A DNA stretch of 37,507 nt from CAZNTZ01 sp964576135 (GTDB lineage Bacteria; Pseudomonadota; Alphaproteobacteria; Rs-D84). This document shows positions 31,587 to 37,507 of the stretch, piece after piece. Position numbers and translations under genes: made by a program. Position 1 is the stretch's first letter. Every line of letters begins with the position of its first letter. The notes beneath the pieces were generated by a model, which had not been told where the DNA came from, searched no databases, and saw only the letters and a program-made list of their open reading frames with translations. Location: assembly GCA_964576135.1 (NCBI GenBank), contig CAZNTZ010000005.1, forward strand, positions 1 through 37,507, given 5' to 3'.

Positions 31587-31804
31587 CGTCAAGGTGGGAA
31601 AATCAAAAAAACAATACGATTTAACCGCTGATGACCTGAACGCAACGCGTTTAGAAATCATGGGCTCTGGGGATTAGACTCCCTCCTACATTCTCTCTCC
31701 TCTAACCTTGGGGCCCTCCAGTTCAGAATGTCCTATTCTTTTTCTCCTTTCCTTCCTTTTGGACATTCGGAATAGACCTCACAGCAATGTGGGGTCTTTT
31801 TTTA
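31587..31804 (+). ncRNA. Candidate small RNA with two C/U-rich hairpin loops
   Basis: No coding gene fits 31439-31897, but this part has a promoter, stable RNA structure and an intrinsic terminator, giving an RNA of about 218 nt. Hairpin A: 31662-31678 pairs with 31701-31716 (16 pairs, one bulged A); its 22-base loop (31679-31700) is C/T-rich with CTCCCTCC. Hairpin B: GAATGTCC (31726-31733) pairs with GGACATTC (31761-31768); its 27-base loop is pyrimidine-only except one A and contains CTCCTTTC, the sequence at the anti-Shine-Dalgarno end of 16S rRNA. A weaker 5' hairpin uses GATTT (31619-31623) and AAATC (31655-31659). It does not resemble 4.5S, 6S, tmRNA or RNase P as I know them. Repression of mRNAs by pairing with ribosome sites is inferred. 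Confidence 0.6.
31774..31797 (+). terminator. Intrinsic terminator of the candidate small RNA
   Basis: AGACCTCACA (31774-31783) pairs with TGTGGGGTCT (31788-31797; one G-U) around a GCAA tetraloop, followed by TTTTTT. No coding gene lies upstream on this strand for 840 bases. Confidence 0.9.
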
Positions 31805-31839
31805 TTTTTATTAACCTTTTTCGAGTAACACTTTTTTCC

Positions 31840-31867
31840 TTGCAAATCGCGTTCATATGCGTAAAAT
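31840..31867 (+). promoter_or_regulatory. Promoter of rpmF
   Basis: TTGCAA (31840-31845), a 16-base spacer and TAAAAT (31862-31867) lie about 24 bases before the likely transcript-leader ribosome site AAAGGA and the ATG at 31898. Confidence 0.6.
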
Positions 31868-31897
31868 GTGTCATCAGTCAAAACAAAGGATTATATT

Positions 31898-32050
31898 ATG
31901 GCAGTGCCAAAAAAGAAAACTAGCAAATCTCGCAGCGCACAAAGACGCTCTCATGATGCTTTGACACCAGCATCAATTGCGGTTTGCCCAAAATGCGGTG
32001 AAAAACGCAGACCACATAACATTTGCCCGGCATGCGGAGCATACAAATAA
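31898..32050 (+). CDS. rpmF: 50S ribosomal protein L32
   Basis: This 50-aa protein is L32 of the large ribosomal subunit: MAVPKKKTSKSRSAQRRSHD, then a zinc ribbon with VCPKCGEKRRPH and ICPACGAYK (four Cys, the zinc-binding C+ form). I chose the ATG at 31898, after AAAGGATTATATT; the frame could extend upstream to 31868 but that would run into the promoter and leader. The order rpmF-plsX-fabH is widely conserved in bacteria. Confidence 0.97.
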   Translation: MAVPKKKTSKSRSAQRRSHDALTPASIAVCPKCGEKRRPHNICPACGAYK

Positions 32051-32054
32051 TCAA

Positions 32055-32078
32055 TAATTAGTAATTAGTTACTGATTA
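32055..32078 (+). other. Intercistronic AT-rich hairpin between rpmF and plsX
   Basis: TAATTAGTAA (32055-32064) pairs with TTACTGATTA (32069-32078; one G-U) around TTAG. No T-run follows, so it is not a terminator. It may stabilise or separate the rpmF mRNA from the plsX part, which would let L32 be made in greater amounts. Confidence 0.5.
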
Positions 32079-32106
32079 ACAATGTGGCTAAATAACTAAG
32101 AAATAT

Positions 32107-33171
32107 ATGATTCCAAATAAAAAAATCATCGCAATTGACGCCATGGGCGGCGATAAGGCACCAAAGGCTGTCCTTGGGGGGATAAATCAATTTTTATTCC
32201 AAAACGATGATGATTCTGTATTTTTTAGAATTTTTGGTGACGAAAATGTATTGCGCCCAATGTTGCATAAATATCAAAGAGTCGCAAAAAGTTCTGAAAT
32301 AGTTCATTCACCAGAAAAAATAAAATCCACAGATAAACCACGCGAAGTAATCCGAAATGCTGCAAATACTTCTATGTATATGGCAATCAAGGATGTCCGC
32401 GAAGGCAGATCAGCTGCAATTGTCAGTGCTGGGAACACCGGCGTTTTAATGGCATTATCAAAAATGGCATTAAAAACTCTGGATGGAATTTCAAGACCAG
32501 CAATTACAACTATGTTACCTTCTGGTGGCGGTGATAAACGTGTTGTTATATTAGATTTGGGTGCAAACATTCAGTGCGATGAAGATAATTTATTTGATTT
32601 CGCATTGATGGGCAGTATATATGCCGAAACAATTGGTGGTATGCCACGTCCAAAGCTCGGGATATTAAACATAGGTGAAGAAGACCAAAAAGGTAATGAA
32701 GTTTTGGTCAATTTAAATAAATTATTACAAGAGCATAAAGATGAATTACCCTATGATTATATTGGATTCATAGAGGGAAATGATATTGGAACCGGTGATG
32801 TCCAAGTTGTTGTAACTGATGGATTTACCGGCAACATAGTGCTGAAAACCGTCGAAGGAACAGCAAAACTGATTAAACGTGTATTGGTCGAAACATTAAA
32901 AAAATCGATCATGGCGATGATTGGTGCGTTTTTCCTGGTTCATGTTTTCAAACGGTTAAAGCATAAAATCGATCCCCGTTCGTATGCTGGGGCGATATTT
33001 TTGGGTCTGAACGGCTTTTCCATCAAGACGCATGGAAACAGCGATGCTTTGGCTTTTGCTAATGCTATAAAATACGCGTCTGATTTAGCCGGTGCAGATT
33101 TTAACCATAAAATCACAGACCTTGCTAAAAGAATATCACATATAAAACAAAAATTAATGTCTCACGAATAA
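32107..33171 (+). CDS. plsX: Phosphate acyltransferase PlsX
   Basis: This 354-aa protein makes acyl-phosphate from acyl-ACP for phospholipid synthesis, working as a peripheral membrane protein with PlsY. It starts with the family signature IAIDAMGGDKAPKAVLGGI and has SAGNTGVLMALSKMALKTLD, ITTMLPSGGGDKRVVILDLG (with ANIQCDEDNL), NIGEEDQKGNEVLVNLNKLL, FIEGNDIGTGDVQVVVTDGF (with TGNIVLKTVEG), and an end YAGAIFLGLNGFSIKTHGNS. It is second in rpmF-plsX-fabH-ihfA, 26 bases before fabH. Confidence 0.97.
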   Translation: MIPNKKIIAIDAMGGDKAPKAVLGGINQFLFQNDDDSVFFRIFGDENVLRPMLHKYQRVAKSSEIVHSPEKIKSTDKPREVIRNAANTSMYMAIKDVREGRSAAIVSAGNTGVLMALSKMALKTLDGISRPAITTMLPSGGGDKRVVILDLGANIQCDEDNLFDFALMGSIYAETIGGMPRPKLGILNIGEEDQKGNEVLVNLNKLLQEHKDELPYDYIGFIEGNDIGTGDVQVVVTDGFTGNIVLKTVEGTAKLIKRVLVETLKKSIMAMIGAFFLVHVFKRLKHKIDPRSYAGAIFLGLNGFSIKTHGNSDALAFANAIKYASDLAGADFNHKITDLAKRISHIKQKLMSHE

Positions 33172-33197
33172 AATTATGGTTTTCAAAGGAGAATGAT

Positions 33198-34136
33198 ATG
33201 GGAAGCAGACTTATTGGTTACGGTTCTTATTTACCAGAAAAAATTATGACAAATGCCGATTTTGAAAAAATTATGGATACAAATGATGAATGGATTGTTC
33301 AACGCACAGGTATCAAAGAACGCCATTTTGCACGCGATGATGAAACAGTTACAGATATGGCAACAATTGCTGCACAACGTGCATTGGATAACGCAGGCAT
33401 TACAATAAATGATATCGATTTAATAATTGTTGCAAGTGTTACCGCAGAATTAGATTTTCCAAGCGTTGGCATCCAAGTCCAAGGTCGTCTGGGTGCAACA
33501 CGCGAATTGCCAGCATTTGACGTTCGTGGCGCATGCACAGGTTATATTTATGCACTGCATTGTGCACGCGGATTTTTTACTGCCGGGATGCACCAACGTG
33601 TTATGGTTATCGGGGCTGAAAAAATGACTCGGTTCATAGATTGGAGCGAACGCAGCACAGCTGTACTTTTTGGTGATGGCGCAGGTGCAATGATTTTTGA
33701 ACATTCAACAAGCTCGTATTCTGGAATTATTGATACTGTCGTTATGGGTGATGGAAAAACATTTGAATTACTTTATGGAACACTTGATCATAAAATTGTA
33801 ATGAATGGCCCAGAAACTTATAAGAAAGCCGTGACAATGATGCCAGAGGCTGCGAGATATATTATCGAACACGCTGGTATTGATGTTAAACACATAGATT
33901 GGATTATTCCACATCAGGCAAACTTGCGTATTATTCAAAGTGCAGCAGAAAAATTAGGCTTTTCAATGGACAAGATTATTGTAACTGTTGACAAGCATGC
34001 AAATACATCTGGGGCATCCGGGGTGTTGGCATTGGTTGATAATTTGAACAATGGAAAAATTAAAAAAGGCGACCTGGTGCTTTACCCTGCATTTGGTGGT
34101 GGTTTGACATGGGGTGCGGCATTGATTCGCATTTAA
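33198..34136 (+). CDS. fabH: 3-oxoacyl-ACP synthase III
   Basis: This 312-aa enzyme condenses acetyl-CoA with malonyl-ACP to start fatty acid synthesis. The catalytic Cys is C113 (FDVRGACTGYIYAL), the His is in WIIPHQANLRI and the Asn in HANTSGASGVLALVDNL. The N-terminus MGSRLIGYGSYLPEKIMTN and DEWIVQRTGIKERH are typical, and the C-terminal FGGGLTWGAALIRI ends it correctly. AAAGGAGAATGAT precedes the ATG. It is third in the operon, 12 bases before ihfA. Confidence 0.97.
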   Translation: MGSRLIGYGSYLPEKIMTNADFEKIMDTNDEWIVQRTGIKERHFARDDETVTDMATIAAQRALDNAGITINDIDLIIVASVTAELDFPSVGIQVQGRLGATRELPAFDVRGACTGYIYALHCARGFFTAGMHQRVMVIGAEKMTRFIDWSERSTAVLFGDGAGAMIFEHSTSSYSGIIDTVVMGDGKTFELLYGTLDHKIVMNGPETYKKAVTMMPEAARYIIEHAGIDVKHIDWIIPHQANLRIIQSAAEKLGFSMDKIIVTVDKHANTSGASGVLALVDNLNNGKIKKGDLVLYPAFGGGLTWGAALIRI

Positions 34137-34148
34137 GGAGGGATAAAC

Positions 34149-34439
34149 ATGGCTACTATTACACGTGCTGATCTTTCTAAAAGTCTTCAGGTAAAGTTCG
34201 GACTTACCGGTGGCGACGCAAGTCGTCTGGTTGATTTGATATTTTCTGAAATATGCGAATCACTGGAACGTGGCGAAGAAGTTAAAATCGCAGGACTTGG
34301 CAGTTTCAAGATTTTGAATAAGAAAGCTCGTATAGGACGAAATCCAAAAACTGGTAAACTTGCGGAAATATCTGCGAGACGTGTTACTTCGTTCCGTGCA
34401 TCTGCTGAATTCAGAAAGAAAGTATCAGAAAACAAATAG
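34149..34439 (+). CDS. ihfA: Integration host factor subunit alpha
   Basis: This 96-aa HU/IHF-family protein bends DNA at specific sites as a dimer with IhfB. It has TRADLSKSLQVKFGLTGGDA at the start, GEEVKIAGLGSFKILNKK in the middle, and the DNA-intercalating arm ARIGRNPKTGKLAEISARRV with its Pro. AAGGAGGGATAAAC precedes the ATG. Its place right after fabH (plsX-fabH-ihfA) is the usual alphaproteobacterial order and favours IhfA over HU. It ends at a strong bidirectional terminator. Confidence 0.93.
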   Translation: MATITRADLSKSLQVKFGLTGGDASRLVDLIFSEICESLERGEEVKIAGLGSFKILNKKARIGRNPKTGKLAEISARRVTSFRASAEFRKKVSENK

Positions 34440-34442
34440 ATT

Positions 34443-34468
34443 AAAAAACGCCCATTTGGGCGTTTTTT
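34443..34468. terminator. Bidirectional terminator between ihfA and the M13 peptidase gene
   Basis: AAAAAACGCCC (34443-34453) pairs with GGGCGTTTTTT (34458-34468) around ATTT; the A- and T-runs at the ends serve both directions. Confidence 0.9.
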
Positions 34469-34486
34469 ATATATAAATATATTTGT

Positions 34487-36493
34487 TTACCAAATATCAA
34501 CCCGTTCTTTTTCAGGTATATAAAGTTTATTATCTGGTGTAACTTTGAAAGCATCGTACCAACCCGATATGTGTGGTAAAATACCATTCACACGCCATCG
34601 TGATAATGAATGTTCATCAGTTTTGTTCAATTTCAAAACTTCTTGATCGCGAATATTACCAGCCTCTGTTCCAGCATATGCGATAAAAAATCTTTGATCA
34701 GATGAAAACCCATCAATTATTTTTGCTGGTTGGTTAATTGATTTATATGCAGCAAATGAAATTGTGACCCCACCATAATCCGCCAAATTTTCACCCAATG
34801 TGAATTTACCGTTTGCATGAACACCTGGGGCAACTATTATATTATTAAAAAACTTTTCCATGACTTTTGCACGTGAGTCGAATGACTTTGCATCCTTTGC
34901 AGTCCACCAATCTTTCAGGTTTCCGTCTGCATCAAATTTACGACCCATATCATCAAATCCATGAGTCATTTCGTGTCCAATCACACTCCCAATTGCACCA
35001 TAATTATATGCATCGTCCGCGTCCATATCAAAAAACGGTGGTTGTAAAATTCCGGCTGGGAAACAAATCTCGTTTGTTGTCGGATTGTAATAAGCATTTA
35101 CTTCTTGGGGATTCATCAACCAAAGTTCCGGATCCACAGGCTTGTCAGCTTTGCTTAAAATATATTCATCGTCGAAAATACTTGCACGTTTGATATCAGC
35201 CCAATAGGAATCACCAACAACTTGTAATTTTGAATAATCGCGCCATTTGTTTGGATATCCGATTTTTACGCGCATCTTGCTCAGTTTTTCAAGTGCACGT
35301 TGCTTTGTCGAAGAATCCATCCAATCCAGATTTGAAATTCTTTCTGCATAAGCATTTTGCAAATTTTCCACTAACTTTAACATTCTTGTTTTTGCACGTG
35401 GTGGAAAATATTTATCGACATATATTTTTCCGGTCGCTTCGCCCATTATACTGTCCAGCATTCCAAGTGCGCGCTTCCATCTTGGTTTTGGTTCTTTGAC
35501 CCCAGAAAGTGTTTTACGATAAAAATCAAAGCTGATTTTATATGTTTTATCATCCAAATATCCAGCAGCCGAATTTATAACATTCCATTTTAAATACATT
35601 TTCAAATCATCAAGCGAAGTTTTATTTATTATATTAAGTGCTGCATCCATTGAATCAGGTGTCGCATCATTTATATTCGCAGGTTTTACACCACGTGCAT
35701 CAAAATATTTTTTCCAATCAAATGATTTATATTTTTTTGAAAATTCCGCCATTGAACGACGATGATAAATTTTGTGTGGATCACGCAATTCTTCTTTTGG
35801 CATAAACGCTTTGGCCAATTTATATTCAATTTCATAAACACGCATTGGATCACCAGAAATTCCAAAATGTTCAAACATTGTTTTCATATATTCTTTATAT
35901 TTTTTACGAATATCAGCCGAATCTTTATCCAGATAATAATCTCTCTCTGGCAGACCAAGACCACCCTGACCGATTGAATACAGGTTCATTTTACTGTCTT
36001 TCATATCTTCTTCTACACCATCACCCCAAAAAGCCGAAGAAACACGGTGAAATTTACCCAAATATTCCATAAATTCTGATTTGGTTTTAATATTATCAAT
36101 TTCTTGCAAATCTGGGAAAACTGGTGATATACCCTGCTTGTTTAATTTTTTATCGTCAATTGCCTGGCTATAAAGTGTTGCAATTTTATATTCCAAAGTG
36201 TTTGCAGCATTTTTCTTACTCGAAATATCTGTCACAATTTTTTTCATACGATCCAGATTTTCATCACGCAATTTATCAAATGCACCATATCTTGAAAAAT
36301 CATCTGGAATCGGATTTGCACGACGCCATCCAGCAGTTGCGAAATCATAAAAATCGTCCCCCGCGTTTACTTGTAAATCCATGTGTTTAGTATTTATTCC
36401 AGAATTCATATAATCCCCCTTAACATAAAAAATCAGAGCTGTAACAAGAAGCAGCAAAACAAAACTTGTGATATTTAAAATTTTATTTTTCAT
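34487..36493 (-). CDS. pepO: M13-family zinc metallopeptidase (neprilysin/PepO-like)
   Basis: This 668-aa protein cleaves small peptides. The zinc site is VIGHEMTHGFDDMGRKFD (HExxH), with the third ligand in GENLADYGGVTISFAAY. The substrate-side motif NAYYNPTTNEICFPAGILQP and the C-terminal text WRVNGILPHISGWYDAFKV with final W are family hallmarks. A single N-terminal hydrophobic helix (ITSFVLLLLVTALIFYVKGD) suggests an uncleaved anchor, with the enzyme in the periplasm. The start overlaps the hemW stop by four bases (36490-36493), so the two are coupled. It may degrade host or self peptides; target unknown. Confidence 0.95.
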   Translation of the reverse strand: MKNKILNITSFVLLLLVTALIFYVKGDYMNSGINTKHMDLQVNAGDDFYDFATAGWRRANPIPDDFSRYGAFDKLRDENLDRMKKIVTDISSKKNAANTLEYKIATLYSQAIDDKKLNKQGISPVFPDLQEIDNIKTKSEFMEYLGKFHRVSSAFWGDGVEEDMKDSKMNLYSIGQGGLGLPERDYYLDKDSADIRKKYKEYMKTMFEHFGISGDPMRVYEIEYKLAKAFMPKEELRDPHKIYHRRSMAEFSKKYKSFDWKKYFDARGVKPANINDATPDSMDAALNIINKTSLDDLKMYLKWNVINSAAGYLDDKTYKISFDFYRKTLSGVKEPKPRWKRALGMLDSIMGEATGKIYVDKYFPPRAKTRMLKLVENLQNAYAERISNLDWMDSSTKQRALEKLSKMRVKIGYPNKWRDYSKLQVVGDSYWADIKRASIFDDEYILSKADKPVDPELWLMNPQEVNAYYNPTTNEICFPAGILQPPFFDMDADDAYNYGAIGSVIGHEMTHGFDDMGRKFDADGNLKDWWTAKDAKSFDSRAKVMEKFFNNIIVAPGVHANGKFTLGENLADYGGVTISFAAYKSINQPAKIIDGFSSDQRFFIAYAGTEAGNIRDQEVLKLNKTDEHSLSRWRVNGILPHISGWYDAFKVTPDNKLYIPEKERVDIW

Positions 36494-37507
36494 TTTAATA
36501 ATTTTATCATCAAATTATCCAAAATCACAAGACCGGATTTAGTCGCACGTAAACGATCATCTATAATTTCTAATTGACCGTTACTTACTGCAAATTCATA
36601 AAAATCACTATCTATTATATTTTGCACTTCGGAAAATTTTACACCACGCACTTGTCTCAGACCTGTAATCAATTTCTCCATTGCACGTGCACGCGGATCA
36701 AGTTTGATAAAAATTTCTTCACCGTTTTGTGTGTATCCTTGTTCGTACCAAAATTTATCAATCAACACACGACCACTGGCACCAGGGCCAAAACCAATGT
36801 ATGGCTGACCATCCCAAACATTTTGGTTATGACGACATTCTTGACCAGGAGCAGAATAATTTGAAACTTCGTAACGCGTCAGACTCAGATTATCGTCAAT
36901 TGCAGCATACATTGCAGAACCCAACTCATCAGACACAGGTTCAATTTGACCATAAAAAGCGGTTCCAGGCTCGATCGATAATTCATAAAGTGATACGTGA
37001 CTGATACCCAGTTTATTTATTTCTGAACACAAATCTTTTACATCTTGAACTGTTTGACCTGGGATAGCATAGATAAAATCTGCACTGACACGTAATCCCA
37101 TCTTTAATCCGGAATTAATCAAAGAACGAGCATCTTCTGCAGAATGAATTCGCCCTAAAAATTTTAATACTTTGTCATCAAGTGATTGTACACCTACAGA
37201 AAGACGATTCACACCCGCAGCAACAAATTCTGATAATCGATATGAATCAATTGTTCCTGGGTTTGCCTCTATGGTTATTTCACAATCATCAGAAACATCA
37301 AAATATTCACGCACTGAATTAATTATTTCTGTAAAAACCGCTGGTGGAATTAAACTTGGTGTACCACCGCCAAAGAAAATAGTTGGTACAGAAACTTTGC
37401 CCAATTTTTCAGACCAAACTTTTATCTGTGATAATATTTGATTTTTATAATTATCCCAATCTGGTGTTACACATGCGATAGAAAAAAAAGAACAATAACG
37501 ACACTTG
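36490..37507 (-). CDS. hemW: Radical SAM protein HemW (5' end beyond the window)
   Basis: HemW is a haem chaperone of the coproporphyrinogen-III-oxidase-like radical SAM family. The frame is open to the window edge and begins KCRYCSFFSIACVTPDWDNY, which supplies the last two Cys of the CxxxCxxC cluster motif; the first Cys lies outside. Further parts are TIFFGGGTPSLIPPAV, EITIEANPGTID, AGVNRLSVGVQSLDDKVLKF and GQECRHNQNVWDGQPYIGFG with PGASG. About 339 residues are seen, so only about 20-40 are missing. A TTG at 37404 is in frame but is not the start. It overlaps the pepO gene by four bases. Confidence 0.92.
   Translation of the reverse strand, partial: KCRYCSFFSIACVTPDWDNYKNQILSQIKVWSEKLGKVSVPTIFFGGGTPSLIPPAVFTEIINSVREYFDVSDDCEITIEANPGTIDSYRLSEFVAAGVNRLSVGVQSLDDKVLKFLGRIHSAEDARSLINSGLKMGLRVSADFIYAIPGQTVQDVKDLCSEINKLGISHVSLYELSIEPGTAFYGQIEPVSDELGSAMYAAIDDNLSLTRYEVSNYSAPGQECRHNQNVWDGQPYIGFGPGASGRVLIDKFWYEQGYTQNGEEIFIKLDPRARAMEKLITGLRQVRGVKFSEVQNIIDSDFYEFAVSNGQLEIIDDRLRATKSGLVILDNLMIKLLK

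Noticed and set aside
31708..31923. Open frame of 71 codons (SSSECPILFLLSFLLD) within the candidate small RNA
   Set aside because: It runs through the RNA hairpins, the terminator and the rpmF promoter and has no ribosome site.

Overview
The window looks like a contig from an uncultured, AT-rich, Gram-negative alphaproteobacterium, probably a host- or gut-associated lineage. The Gram-negative call rests on LptE, LpxI, Lgt and five predicted outer-membrane or secreted proteins. The alphaproteobacterial call rests on LpxI, a lipoprotein beginning CGFTPMY, the leuS-lptE-holA order and the plsX-fabH-ihfA order. A run of ten N at 9897-9906 shows that this is draft, possibly metagenomic, assembly. 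I see no insertion sequence, CRISPR array or complete prophage. Taxonomy is inference; no search was run.

Layout: 1-3093 (minus) is leuS-lptE-holA. 3173-4770 holds a Cys-rich secreted unknown and a small, apparently frameshifted gene. After tRNA-Ser come a BNR_4/ulvan-lyase-like protein and a GT2 glycosyltransferase translationally coupled on the minus strand, then an RHH protein with an RGG-like tail. 7801-8777 is a compact redox operon (thioredoxin, ArsR regulator, DUF2892) with a 22-bp perfect palindrome over its promoter. 8953-10202 is a large Cys-rich repeat protein split by the N gap. 10378-17112 is mostly housekeeping: a fused PyrF-PyrE, an unknown, Ogt, Lgt, a coiled-coil protein, a BI-1 protein, a 58-aa ferredoxin and a single-chain GlyRS. 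17898-21891 carries two outer-membrane barrels and a glycine-zipper protein. 22007-25462 is a cell-surface glycan cluster (RgpF-like, GT2-GT4 fusion, methyltransferase), followed by a convergent orphan phage-tail-fibre-like gene. 26299-31438 holds tRNA-Met, an FMN-binding protein, Fe/Mn SOD, tRNA-Val, LpxI, two barrels, a shortened RlmD/TrmA-type methyltransferase and a GNAT protein. 31554-31804 is a strong candidate small RNA. 31898-34439 is rpmF-plsX-fabH-ihfA. 34487-37507 (minus) is hemW and an M13 peptidase.

The genes fall into envelope building (LptE, LpxI, Lgt, PlsX/FabH, surface glycans, barrels, Cys-rich secreted proteins) and translation/core metabolism. The most interesting items are the candidate anti-Shine-Dalgarno small RNA upstream of rpmF, the palindromic operator of the thioredoxin/ArsR operon, the tandem terminators in the leader of the tail-fibre-like gene, and two aminoacyl-tRNA synthetases (LeuRS, GlyRS) of types unusual for Alphaproteobacteria.
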